DNA of 64,000 nucleotides. It comes from Tribonema minus (lineage: Eukaryota > Sar > Xanthophyceae > Tribonematales > Tribonemataceae). Under the pieces are notes generated by a model. It was given only the letters and a program-made list of their open reading frames with translations. It ran no database searches and was not told the origin of the DNA. Below, in pieces: positions 1 to 11,004 of this stretch; position 1 is the stretch's first letter; each line of letters opens with the position of its first letter. A program made the position numbers and the translations under genes. The DNA lies in NCBI GenBank assembly GCA_017506865.1, contig JAFCMP010000101.1:62001-126000 (forward strand), given 5' to 3'.

Positions 1-1447
1 GCTGCTGTGGCCCACCGGCACCCCCAGCAACACAGCTCCACGGTTCTGATTTTCATCCGTATCCCCCACTAGCTGAACGCCCAGCTGCTGCAGCAGTTGC
101 CGCTCGTGGTCTGTCACCACATGCCCTCTGCCAGGCAGCGCGCGTGACTTGGTGAGGTTTAGCTCCAGTCCCACCTCCGCAAAGTGTTGTTTGAGCTGCG
201 CCACCGCCTGTATGTCATCCTGAGTCAGCGTGCAAGCGCCTGTTCGGACGTTGGCATCGTCCATGTAGGCGCCCATCCGCCTCCGCGCGCGCTGCGCGGC
301 CGCCGCCTCATTGAACCGTTTCAAGCACTGAGCAATGGCGCCGCAGAAGAGCATCGGTGCCGCGGGGTCCCCCTGCTTAAACCCGCGCTGAGACATGATG
401 ATGCGCGTGGAGCCGTCGACGTGCTGGAACAGCAGGCGTGGCCGAGTGCGAACGTATGTGCCGATGAAGTAGTCGAGGAAGTCCGGCAGCTGTGCTGCTA
501 CCCATTCCGCTGCCGCCAGGACGAACACCATGTTGAAGGCATTCTTGAGGTCCAGCATGAACTGCCAGTGACCGAGCTCATACGCGAGTTTGCAGGCCAT
601 GGCCGCTTTCTCCGCTCCTGCTGAGACGGCTACCCCATACTGCCCGTCTGGCTCAAGGAGCTCCGCCAGGAAGTCTTTGCGGTCTGCCACGTACACCGAA
701 GTGCATAGTCGATGCAGCACCTCGCCGCAAATGATGGGCCGCTGCTTCAAGTAAGTTAGCTGTACCATCTTCCTGTTGTTCTGCAAGTGGCGTCAGGCGC
801 CCCGCGCCATGCAACTGCCAGAAGGCATCCGGCAGCCGCGCAGCCTCCCACATAACGGTCTGAAGCCACCGTGTGAGGACAGCAGCAAACTCATGCCGTC
901 CCCAGCTTGTGCGTAGCGCATCCTGCAGGTGGCTGTAGCGCAGCCCCGATGGGCCTGCTCCACTGTAAGGGCTTGCTCGCTGGATGAGCTTGGCAACCGT
1001 CTCTGGCTCAATTCCCTCCCCCTGTAACAGGCTGAGTTCTGCTGGCATGTCGGCTGCTTTCGCCACAAGCTGATCAACCATGCCGGATAGCTCATGGAGT
1101 TGTTCCCCTGGCGCAGCGGGGGGGTGTTTGGACTGCATGGCGGCAAAGTAGTCATCATCAGGTATCGCCACCGTTTTGGGCTGAAGGAAACGCGCTGCCT
1201 GCTGTAGCCCCCCCCGTGTGCCCATGCACTGTAGGACGTACGCGTTGATCGCTGCCTCCGTTTGCTGGCGCGCGCGCCAGCGCCGGTGCGCACGCGCGTG
1301 TGCGTGATGTACATGCACGTGCAGTCCGTGTGGTGTACAAATATGCATATACATCAGGAGCAGTGCGCGCTGCATCCCCAATGCAATGAACTGTGGCTTG
1401 TGCCATGCGCCCCTTGGCGGTGAACGTAGTACGCAGGGCCAGCACAC
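1..1447 (-). pseudogene. Non-LTR retrotransposon reverse transcriptase, frameshifted and cut by window edge
   Basis: Reading right to left, an open frame runs from about 1300 to 780 and carries a pre-RT helix with GPSGLRYSHLQ, then WQLHGAGRLTPL. The frame then shifts by one near 765-780. The next frame gives LKQRPIICGEVLHRL and stays open to position 1. In it sit RT motif A (LDLKNAFNMV), motif B (GFKQGDPAAPMLF) and motif C (YMDD), followed by the thumb-like VPVGHSS region. This is the order found in non-LTR (LINE-like) reverse transcriptases. The C-terminal part lies outside the window, so the endonuclease type is unknown. The single frameshift suggests a dead copy or an assembly error. Its motif B differs from that of the element at 52.6-53.6 kb, so it is a different family. 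Confidence 0.8.
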
Positions 1448-1449
1448 CT

Positions 1450-3110
1450 CAGCGTCTTTGGCACATGCGACTTTGACTCATCACTCACTAGCTGTCCCTG
1501 CCGTTTGCCGGCTGACTCATCCTCTCACCATCCCCTACGATGTGATCCCCCCCATGATTGGTGTGACATAACACAACGCGTACATGAAGTTTGCAGCCCG
1601 CATGCCGTTCCTGTCCGAACCAATCAGGAACCGCCCCGCTTGCCAGATACGACATGGTAGGCGGCTGCCACGAAAGCAGGACCTGTGTTGCCATAAACAG
1701 CCACACAGCCGCAATGAGCAAGTGTCCACTTTCTGCCTGCAGCTGCCAGCACTGATTTATTTATGAATCGGTGTCCTGGGTTTTCGCTCATTATTGCCTC
1801 ACCATGACAGACCCAGCACAGCAGAACGTTCACAAACTTCAATTGGTACAATGCAGGCAAGTTTAACTGGCCTGCAGCAAGTCGCCATGTCTGCCAACGG
1901 AATACCACTTCGTGTACCCGGTGTCTTGCCCTGCAGATGTGTTCAACGACAGAAAGCATTGGAAGCCAGCTGGAATGCTGGCTATCCACATTTTTACTCG
2001 TACATTTTCAACTTTGAGCGCAAACACGATCATCCTATGCGGACTGCTGGGACGCCAGGGAGAGCAGCGCACATTTGACGACATGCTGCCCCTCTGCAGG
2101 ATTGGCAAAAGCACAGACACAGAATAAAGAGAGTTGTGGCAAGTTCAAAGTGTGCTCTTGACAGCGCAAGCACAGTGCCTCATATTGTGGTCAGGGCACT
2201 ACTTGGCACCGGTGCGGTCAAGCATGCCTGGCATAACAGAGCGCCCTTTGTCGGGCCAAACTACTGCAGCGCTCCACAGCTCCGCCGTTGCTGCAAACTA
2301 CGCGCCATGTGCTGAGCTAGTTACCAGCGCCTCTTTTGGGCGGTTGGTGGTCCTTTCCATGGCATTGTGCCACCATGCATGCCCACGGGCATGCATCATG
2401 GCTCAACCATTGGCGCAAGAACCTTGCGCGGCGTTCATCCGCAGCGTCGCGTGCGACATGTTGCAGAGGCGCGCTTGGCGAGCACTGGTACTACCCCCTC
2501 ATCCTCACTTGACCGCTTTAAAGGCCACCCGACTGCAGCAGCCATGCAGACAACAATCCTAACCCCAACCTTAAGGTGCTTGACGCTACACGCCCGCTGC
2601 TGCTGCTGCTGCTGGCGCGGCGGTTTACTTTGCGCATGTGTCCAGCATAGTGGCTCTTGGCATCTACCGCTGCAGCTGGTCTTGCGCTCGCAAGAGTGAC
2701 AGGATGCCATCTCATGCGCGCTCCTTGTTGGGTTGGCAGCGGCCACCAAAAACGCGCAGTCGCTGGCGTGCGCCAAAGGTCAGCAGCGGTTGCGATATGG
2801 TGCATTTCACCAACAGCCACACACCGGCGCTGCAGCAAAGGGCCATTCATGGAGCTCCTGCGGGCCCCCCCCCCACTGAACCTTGCCAAATGTTCTGTGA
2901 TGCTTACCGCTGCAGTAGTACTGCACTGCTGCCGGTGCTGTGTGGATTCTTTCTGGCAGCACACGCGCGCGCGCCCAATCCCCTCAGAGCAGCAGAAGCT
3001 GCTGGGCGTCACTGTCGCGAGCTGCCGCTTGTGCACAAAGCACGCGCCATGCGCACCGGCGTCGTGCATTCGCGGGCAAGATATTTGCGCCAGCACACGC
3101 ACAGTCTCTG
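1450..3110. other. Intergenic stretch without recognised gene
   Basis: Short overlapping frames are present on both strands, but none has a recognisable domain or a convincing splice structure. The right part (about 2900-3110) is low-complexity, rich in GCAGC and GCGC, and may be decayed sequence downstream of the pseudouridine synthase gene. Confidence 0.4.
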
Positions 3111-3119
3111 AGCGGCGGC

Positions 3120-3375
3120 AGCGCTCCGCACGCGAGCGCGTGGTCAAAGTCGGCGGGACACGAGATGCCGTACTGACTGGAGCATTGCCGCAATCAGAGC
3201 CGAAGCAGCAGCAAGCAGCCGTCTTTACTGACGGCGACTGGCAGCGCGCAGAACAATGAACGCGCCTACCGCCGGAGCACTGCGTCCGTTGCGGCGGCAG
3301 CAGCAGAAGCTGTGGCAGTAGCCGCTGCGGGCCGCGCTCCCCACGCGAGCACGTGGTCAAAGTCGACATCACGCA
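3120..3375 (-). repeat. Two degenerate copies of the pseudouridine synthase terminal-exon coding end
   Basis: The segment of the last exon encoding CPADFDHALA (about 3455-3505) recurs at about 3120-3190 and 3338-3375, downstream of the stop codon on the minus strand. The farther copy can still be read as ISCPADFDHALACGALPPL. This shows that the duplication also affects the 3' coding end of a terminal exon. Confidence 0.7.
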
Positions 3376-3397
3376 TAGCAAGGGCCGCCTGGAAGAG

Positions 3398-6300
3398 CTA
3401 TGTGCCTGCCGCTGCCGCTGCCGCTGCTGCTGCGGGCGGCAGCAGCGGCTGCACTGCGCCCGCGAGCGCGTGGTCAAAGTCAGCGGGGCACGAGATGTCA
3501 TACGTGACGGACGGCAGCGGCAGCGTCAGGCGCGCGGCGTGCAGGAACATGCGGTACGCGATGGCGTCGTCGGCGTATGTCGCGTCGCCGACCTGAAAAA
3601 AAAAAGTGAAAAACAAGCAAAAGGAAAGAAAAAAAAGTGAAAACTGGGTGGGCAGATATAAAAAGTGAAAACGGGCAGCACAGATAACGGGGGCGCAGCA
3701 CACGCGCAGGGGATCGGTGCGCTCGGCGATGGGAAATGCTGAACTTTAACGCTGAATCTCAGTGCCATCCAGGCTGCGGATAGGATACTATGCTGATGCC
3801 GTGCCTCCAATGCATGTCAGATTTGCTGGCTCTAAAGTGCAACACAACTGTTGAAGCACACCAGCTACTGTAGCTCACTTCATATCTTGTGCATCCTCAC
3901 ATTAGGGTACCACACTTTGTGTGGTCATCTCAGCAGTCCGCAGCACGGACGCAGCAGCACACTCGCTACCAGCCACTGATGTTAACAGCACCATCATGCG
4001 ATCCTCTCACTTCAAGGTCACCGTGGCAACACTCCTGTGCTCATCAAGCTAATGAAACCGCCATTCACGCAAACACAGATCTGACCCGCTTTGTTTAATG
4101 CGCAGAAACGGTGAGACTCACGATGGGGAACAGGCGCGCAGAGTGTCAACTTTGTTCAATGTGTTTGGAGTACAGAGGCAGTAGCGACAGCTCTCTGCAG
4201 TAGACACGCAGCTGGTGCCTGCTGCCGTGCATCATCGTCAATGACAGCGGCCAGACGCCCTCTTTGGTGAAGTTCAAAAAAGAATTGCAATACAGTGAAG
4301 CTCTCATGCACGGACGCGCAGACAGACCTCCAAGTTCGGTGCGGTGCGCCCAGACGCTGCAACTCACAATAGAGTACTGTAGCGGCTTGCTTCGGAAGCG
4401 CACTGGAGCCGCTGGCCGCTCACCGGCCATAACAGCTAGGATGTCCCAGCTTGCAGTGGACGCGCAGCTGGCGCCGCCGCCCATTCAGTAGCCGCAGCAG
4501 CAGCAACAAATCAGCATGGTAAGCCTCTCAATATGTGCCCAGCAACAACTTCAACTCACAAACTTCAACCATCAGCAACACTTCAACTCACGATAGGGTG
4601 GCCCAGCAGCTTGCAGTGGACGCGCAGCTGGTGCCGCCGGCCGCTGGACGGCCGCAGTAGCAGCGAAGGCGACAGAGCAGCAACGAGAAGCCTTTAACTT
4701 CAACTCACAACCTTTCACCAAAGAAAACTTGCAACTCACGATGGGGTGCCCCAGCAGCTTGCAGTGGACGCGCAGCTGGTGCTGCCGCCCGCTGGACGGC
4801 TGCAGCAGCAGCGAAGGCGACAGAGCAGCAACGAGAAGCCTTTAACTTCAACTCACAAACTTCAACCATCAGCAACACTTGAGCTCACGATGGGGTGCCC
4901 CAGCAGCTTGCAGTGGACGCGCAGCTGGTGGCGCCGCCCGCTGGACGGCCGCAGCAGCAGCAGCGCCGCGCGCTCCCCCTTCCGCGGGTGCCCCTGGAGA
5001 GCGAGCGTCCCCCTGCGCAGCACGGTGACGGCGGTCGCTGACGCTTTCCCCTGGCCATCCTCCCCCACCGCCATGCTGTGAAGTGAAAGGGGAAGCCATG
5101 AATGTTTGAGAGCTGTCTAGACTTGTCTGTGCTCAATGGAAAGAGGGATGCGCGGTGACGGCAGTCGCTGACGCTTTCCCCTGGCCATGCTTCCGTACCG
5201 CCATGCTGTGAAGTGGGAGGGGGAGAGCATGAGTGTCGGTTCGTGCTGGGTGTAAAGAGGGGGACAAGAGGAGCGCTGCCTGCCGAATTGTGATGCAGCG
5301 CAGAATTGTGATGCAGGAGGATTGAAAAAAGCAAATGTCCGCACTGGTCTGTGCTATGTTCTAGCGGATGATGAGGACAACGGCGGCTGTCGATTACCGT
5401 TGAGCAACACACACATGAGATACCATGGCATGTTGCTTTGCGTGTTGCCATGCCCCCCAAATGCCGGGGGGGGGGGGGGGGGGGGGTTGAAGGGGAAACA
5501 GCGCTGGTGCATGAACACATTGTTGCTATTGCAGCGGCACACTCAGCTGTTTCGGACCGCCTTGTGTCAGCATGAAAGGGGAGGAAAGTGCACGAGTTGA
5601 AGTTGGGAGGTAATGTGCAGCTTGCGATCAGCACAAAAGGAAACAAATCTGTTGTGAAGGGTGGCGAGCTAAGCTTTCTTCAGGAAAATTCAGGGCAGAG
5701 GACGCCAATAGTCCTCTATTAGGGTTAGGGTTAGCAATACCCTGTGGACAGTAATGACACGAATACCATATACTTCTAGAAGGGAATGGATTGGATTGCT
5801 GCTGCGTTACGTAACGGCCCCTACCCATACACACTGTGTGACATTATCGAACACTTTCAAGTACAACAACTGATGGTCGGCCTGCCGCTTCGGAGTGTTT
5901 GTGCATGAAGCACTTGTCAGCAGGCGTGCTTCAAAATGACATAACTCACAGAACTTCAACTCATCATTGAAGTAGCATGTACCTGAAGCCTTCCTCTCAT
6001 CAACTTCAACTCAATATTGAAGATGGTATGCACCTGAAGCCTTCCGTTGCGTCGATCGCCGCGTCAACTTCAACATTGTCCCACTCCGGCCACCCATACA
6101 CCACCGCCATGTACTGCTTTTTCGCCAGGCGGTCACGGAACAGGCGTGCGCAGGCGCCCGCCGCCTCGCGCGTTTTGCCAACGACCAATATGCCGCTGGT
6201 GGCGAAATCTAACTGGTGGCAGAACCTGTGAACCTGAGCAGAGGCGATTGACAAAGTCAGGTGCTTGAGATCGCAAGAAGTTGCAACAAGACAAATGTTC

Positions 6301-9300
6301 TTTTGATTGTGGTGTGCTTCAGCGTGTGACAGTATTGCCGGGGCCCGCCACCTCACGCGTTTTGCCAATGACTCATGTGCCGCTGGTGGCAAAATCCAAC
6401 TGATGGCAGAATCTGTGCACCTGAGCACAGGAGGCGAATATCAAGCACTCTGTGCTCAAACGCGCAACAAGACAAGAGCATCTATGGAACCCCGCTGTGG
6501 TTGCACGCTTCAGCACGTGACAGTATTGGCCCTAACCCTAACCCTAACCCTAGCGCCCGTTGGTTGTCTTGCAAGCGAGGTTCGCCAATCATGAATGAGC
6601 CGCTCATGGCAATATCCAGCTTGTGGCGGGACCTGTGCGGCGAGCATACGCATCAAACATCAAGCAAATCGTACTTTTACCCAACATATGCAGTACAGTA
6701 CCCGCACAATGCATCATACCAACGTACCCACCTGCATTTCAGGCCTGTGCTCCATGATCATCGCCAGTTGTCGTATGCTGTTGTGGTGAGCCGTGTCGTG
6801 CGGCACATGCACGCTCGTTTGAAATCGATACACAACATACTATACTAGACATATGTACAACCGCATCATACATTCGTACCCACCTGCATTTCAGGCCTGT
6901 GCTCCATGAGCCAGCTCAGGCAGCATCGCTCTGAAGGCGCGCGAATGCGCACAAACGGCAGTGGCACACAGAAGCAGTCGTCCAATCAGACATTGATGTA
7001 GTGGCACAGCGGCACTGGAAGAAGGCGTGCAGGTTTGACTTCACAACACGAATTTGCCTCGTTGATCACGTCACTGTACTACTTCAACTTCAGCAGTACT
7101 TCCAATCAGTTTTGTGGGTTCAAGACGCACAACGGCTGTTGGAGGCAGCGAGAATGGTAGAATCGGCGGGCTCGTACATTCGTTCATGAATACATTCATG
7201 CATTCATTCATGACGCCAGCGGCACCCAAACAGCTATTGGTGAAATCATGAAAGCGGACACGTACTTCAAAGTACACACCTACATATACATAAGCGCATC
7301 TGTAGAGCGCACGTGGTCTTGATGTAGCTTCAACTCCCCACTCAGTAGACTCCACCTTTGACTCACTAAGTTCAACGAGCTGGGGTGACGCACAGATCCC
7401 ACGAGCACCACTAGGCCAGAGCGTGCGCACACATTACTACCGCCATAGCAAGAACAACTGATTCTGATCGCACACGCAGTCCACCTTGAAGTTCATGCAA
7501 CCGGCACGCACCTCCCGCGAACCCGGGGGTGCTTTTCTTGACGAAGTTGAGCTTTGTGTCGAACGGCTTGTTGAAGATCAAGTAACTGTCATCCTCCAGC
7601 ACCACGCCGAATTGCTGCTCCAGGAAGCGCGGCTGATACACGAGCAGATCGCGCGCTTCTTGAGGTTTGCACGCGCCCACCAACTTCAAGAACCCCACGT
7701 ACGCCAGTCGGCACGCGAGCGCCTGCGCAGTGACATGACGTGATATGGTTCAGGTGATGGAGTTCGTTGCGATCGCACGTGTAATGTTGTCGCAGTTTGC
7801 CAAAATGACTTGTAAAAATAGTCATGTGGTTTGCTGCGCCCACCAACTTCAAGAACCCCAGACGGAATACGCCAGTCGGCACGCGAGCGCCTGCGACGGC
7901 CCCACACAGGATGAGCATCATCGATGCCGATGAGCATCATTGGCCACGGGACCACGGCAAAACACGCTGCGGTGTTGTTTGAACGTGTTCGGGCGATGGA
8001 GTGTGCTGTCATCGTACTGTGCACTTTGAAGTAACGTTAGCTATAGATAGTCTGCCACAATGAACTCTGAAGTCGTCACGTGGTTTGCACGCGCCCGACA
8101 CCTTTGATGACCCCAGGTAAGCCAACAAGCACGCGAGCACCTGCGCAAGACTACGCTTTGAGCATCATCGACACCATCATGACTGTCAGCACTGCTCAGG
8201 CGACCTGAGCACTTATAGGAACACCCACTAGGTATGGTTCAGCACAGCAGTTAGACGATAGACGATGTGGGTAGTAGTTGTGGTAAGATGAGAAGTTGTT
8301 TTACATTGCCGTGTGCCTAATTCAAGCCATCGTGCGATTTGCATGCGCCATCAACCTCAACTGAGTCAGTCATTGGCGAGCAGCAGTCGTGGACAAACCA
8401 TCTGAATTGCAGGAGGCTAATGCAGCCCCCCAACTACGCTTTGTATCCCAGAGATGGGGCAGCCAGGGTGTGAAGGCAGGGACAGAGCCAGTGACTGTGA
8501 TCACCGCGCAGCTGTGAATTTGGCGTTGTCATGTTGCCGTGTGCATCGTCAAGTACCTTGCTACCGTCTGAACCTTGGGTTCCCAACTCTGACTTCCGCA
8601 AGCAGATACCAAATGCCGACCGCATATGCGGTGGTGCAACAGCTCCTACAAACAGAAAACCACAAGTGTTGTGCTGCCATCTGAGCCTTCGGTCCGGCAC
8701 TCGACTTCAGCACGCAGTCATGTAGGGTTAGGGTTAGGGTTAGGTGCAAATGCCTGCCTGTACGCGCAGTACTGAAACAGGTCCTGCACACACATTATAC
8801 TTTACAATTGAATGATGATACGCGTGCAAGTCATGGCCAGCAAGGCTGGACATAGGCTGTGCTGCTTGTGCGAGCATTGTGTGACTTTGGTAGTGCGCAC
8901 TGGTGGTCGAATCGTCACAGCAGGCATGAAGTCAACTGCCAGTCACGTACTGTTCACAAATGTATACCTACATGACAGGAATGTATGCGCATAGACCTTG
9001 CACAATAATTGAGCCAAAAAGCAAGTCTGAACCTGAAGCCATCAGTGAGCGTTTTTTTTTGTTGCCATCACTTTATTACCACCCAATGCATAATTATTGA
9101 AATTGCGTGGGGATGATGCGGCTAATCGGGATCGAAACATGAAACACTTTGCGCGTGCATGCACCGCGCATGGATGGACCTGCAAGCGGCCTGGTTGGAG
9201 TCGCAAGCGATCTGCTTGAAGTTGAATGCGCCATGCGCACCCACTGTGGGCTGCAGGGCGTGCTAGACGCTGCGCAGTCAGCGCTCGATGCCAACACGCA

Positions 9301-10075
9301 GAAGAACTGCATCGTCAGCACTCCACCTTCGCTTCCTTTACGGACAATGAGTCCGATGCGATCCACTTGCGGCTTTATAGCGCCGTCAGCTGGTATTGTC
9401 AGTCATGAACAAGTACTTTTTTATTTCATGGATGTACATGTCTCAACATGCCTTTTCATCCTTGAAGCTGGGTGAGTTCGCCGTCGCATCTTATGTGTGA
9501 TCGGCTCTAAGAAGCGTGGTGCGAACTCAGGCAACAACCACAACAGTCGTTGGACGAACTACACACATTCTTCAGGTGCAGAATGGCTTCAGCACAATAA
9601 AAATGCCAGGTATTGTGCCTTCCGTTTGTTCTGCGTGTATGAGAGCAGCGAATGGCGTGGTCCCAGCAGGACCAGCGATTTGCGCACGTATTTGTGATTG
9701 ATGCGTCGGTCCTGACAACAGCACTAACTTGGGCGCACGCGAGCCAGGTGCATTGGTGCAGATTCTTGCTTCTTGAAGTTCTATGGAGACTTCAACTCGA
9801 CCAGCAGCTTTATGGCACTCGTTTGATCAACAGCGTACTGCAATTTCACCGCCACGCACCTCTGACTGCAGCTCCAAGCCTGCTGCCACGATAGTGTCCA
9901 CGTCCTGCTCGCTCAGGTCTGGCTGCTCCCGCAGCATGCGCCTCGCATCCTCCGGCGCCAGGGCTTCATCGCAGCTGTGGCCGGCGCCTTCAGCTGCAAT
10001 CATGTTGTTGCTGCTTGTTGCTGCCGGAGCCAAGATGCTTGTGAGTGGCGTGGCGCCTTCGGATGGCGATGCCAT
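3398..10075 (-). CDS. RluA/RPUSD1-like RNA pseudouridine synthase, six exons
   Basis: Exons (right to left): 10075-9860, 7722-7512, 6930-6884, 6233-6034, 5075-4889, 3592-3398. All junctions join in phase and give 351 residues ending in TAG. Residues 1-115 are helical (PEDARRMLREQP, EARDLLVYQPRFLEQ) and resemble mTERF-like repeats. The synthase domain follows: VVLEDDSYLIFNKPFD, then the catalytic loop HQLDFATSG with the conserved Asp, K..YMAVVYG, SSGRRHQLRVHC and GDATYADD...RMFLHAARL. The HQLDFATSG loop (Gln where RluA has Arg) is the form I recall from RPUSD1-type enzymes. The family isomerises uridine to pseudouridine in RNA. The RNA target and compartment are not visible. The start is the first ATG of the 5'-most exon; an upstream acceptor-like CAG leaves a longer N-terminus possible. 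Introns contain many copies of the exon edges (separate entries). Confidence 0.85.
4185..4835 (-). repeat. Exon-end/donor echoes of pseudouridine synthase exon 5
   Basis: The true exon 5 end is at 4889, after codons for GRRHQLRVHCKLLGHPI, followed by GTGAGC. The same exon end plus GTGAG-type donor recurs ending at 4740 and 4592, and without a donor near 4440. A decayed piece sits near 4185-4240. Spacing is 149, 148 and about 152 bp. The copies include about 90 bp of coding sequence and the CTTCAACTCACAA-type intron flank. Confidence 0.85.
5150..5210 (-). repeat. Acceptor/exon-start echo of pseudouridine synthase exon 5
   Basis: The sequence around the acceptor CACAG and the first ~60 bp of exon 5 (begins 5075) is repeated 130 bp upstream in gene direction. 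That copy begins at 5205, with a few substitutions and the same TTCACAG acceptor. Confidence 0.8.
5461..5487 (+). repeat. Poly-G tract
   Basis: A run of about two dozen G residues lies in an intron of the pseudouridine synthase gene. Its exact length is prone to sequencing error. Confidence 0.9.
5716..5735 (+). repeat. Interstitial TTAGGG-like tract
   Basis: Two to three TTAGGG units are embedded in intron DNA. It is one of many such tracts in the window. Confidence 0.85.
5975..5998 (-). repeat. Exon-end/donor echo of pseudouridine synthase exon 4
   Basis: The end of exon 4 (true end 6034, GGCTTCAG then GTGCAT) recurs 51 bp downstream in gene direction as GGCTTCAG then GTACAT, with the coding end at 5983. 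Confidence 0.7.
6345..6640 (-). repeat. Two acceptor/exon-start echoes of pseudouridine synthase exon 4
   Basis: Exon 4 truly begins at 6233 (CTCAG, then codons for VHRFCHQLDFATSG). Copies of acceptor plus exon start begin at 6420 (187 bp upstream in gene direction) and near 6632 (a further 212 bp). The nearer copy still encodes VHRFCHQLDFATSG but then meets a stop. The farther one is more decayed. Confidence 0.85.
6527..6553 (+). repeat. Interstitial CCCTAA-like tract
   Basis: About four CCCTAA units lie inside an intron of the pseudouridine synthase gene. Confidence 0.9.
6726..6770 (-). repeat. Exon-end/donor echo of pseudouridine synthase exon 3
   Basis: The true exon 3 ends at 6884 with codons for MEHRPEMQ, then GTGGGTACG. 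The same coding end and donor recur 152 bp downstream in gene direction, ending at 6732. Confidence 0.85.
7840..8150 (-). repeat. Two acceptor/exon-start echoes of pseudouridine synthase exon 2
   Basis: The true exon 2 starts at 7722 (GCGCAG, then codons for ALACRLAYVGFLKLVG). Copies begin at 7890 and 8140, each preceded by a CGCAG acceptor. They carry the exon start and the adjacent GTGGGCGC...CAAACC segment with increasing divergence. Confidence 0.8.
8724..8745 (+). repeat. Interstitial TTAGGG-like tract
   Basis: About three and a half TTAGGG units lie in the first intron of the pseudouridine synthase gene. Confidence 0.9.
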
Positions 10076-10553
10076 CGCCTGCTGCAAGATCACTCACGTT
10101 TGCAGCTATCAATCTATCAATACAACTTTGTGCTCGCGCGATGGTCAAGCCTTGCCATGTAAAGCTCACTGCTGGAGTGAGGTCGAGGCTAGACCTAGTC
10201 ACAAACACCTCCTAGGCACTGGCGTGCTGTCTGTCGGCCAACACTTTCGCGCTGTGTGGCTGGTTTTGAATCCAAAATTGATCCTCGGCTGGGATCGCTC
10301 GCGGGCAAAACTGGCAACTGTCACTTTTTTTTGCTGTGCTTTTGCTTGCGTGCAAAGCTCACACACCTTGCAAACCAGGCACACACACTCTCGAGCCACC
10401 AAAGCAAGCAGGAAGGGTCGCCGTCAGCCTACTTCGCCTACTCTCCTGCCCGGCCACCGCTGCACAGCGCCTATCGGTCCCCCGTGCTTGCAGCAGCCTA
10501 CACAACCAAGCACTCAGCTCAGCTGACAGTTAGTCGCCCTCCCGTGGTCAAAG
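10076..10553. promoter_or_regulatory. Divergent intergenic region (candidate bidirectional promoter)
   Basis: This 478 bp gap separates the start codons of the minus-strand pseudouridine synthase and the plus-strand KEN-box protein. No specific promoter motif could be identified; the call rests on head-to-head gene orientation only. Confidence 0.35.
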
Positions 10554-10823
10554 ATGTTCGCCTCTACCATCTACGAAGGCCCCAACAAGGAGAACGTCTG
10601 CCCACTTACAGGCGCGGTAGCCGGTTCGCCACCGAGCAAGCAAGGCAAGGGCAAGAAGCCCTCCACGCAGCGCCAGGGACTGGCCCTCTGTGACCACAAC
10701 ACGCAGCGACCAACGGCGCTACGGCAAAGCAACGGCCAGAACACCACGCAGCAGCAGGTGCTCAAGGCAAGAGGCCCAATGCAGTCGCAGTCATCGCAGT
10801 CTTTCTCGATCTTCTCGCGATGA
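10554..10823 (+). CDS. Small basic KEN-box protein, possible APC/C substrate
   Basis: An intronless 89-residue frame starts at ATG (AAAGATGTTC context) and ends in TGA. It has KEN at residues 12-14 (PNKENVCP) and RQGL at residues 40-43 followed by ALCDHN, close to a destruction-box (RxxL...N) spacing. A Ser/Gln-rich tail (SQSSQSFSIFSR) ends the protein. KEN and RxxL motifs are known recognition signals for the anaphase-promoting complex in cell-cycle regulators such as securins. The combination in a short disordered basic protein suggests a regulated cell-cycle factor, but no family could be assigned. A GCAGCAG|GTGC sequence inside the frame could be a splice donor, so the C-terminus is uncertain. 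Confidence 0.45.
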   Translation: MFASTIYEGPNKENVCPLTGAVAGSPPSKQGKGKKPSTQRQGLALCDHNTQRPTALRQSNGQNTTQQQVLKARGPMQSQSSQSFSIFSR

Positions 10824-11004
10824 CAGTCAGCCATTCGTGTTCGGCAGTTGGCCTTCTCGCACGCTGCTTGCAGGGCACGCCCTGCTGTACACCTACGCAA
10901 ACACGATGCGCACATCATTACAAACCTTTTTATGAATAGAATACTGATTGTACCACATCAATAGCCTGCAGTTTTGCTTCTGCTCGCTGGTGACTCAAAC
11001 TGCC

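Noticed and set aside
184..624. Plus-strand 146-codon frame
   Set aside because: It is antisense to the reverse-transcriptase motifs on the minus strand and has no domain of its own.
2518..3501. Minus-strand 327-codon frame
   Set aside because: It is out of frame with the pseudouridine synthase terminal exon and made of low-complexity Arg/Ser/Cys sequence.
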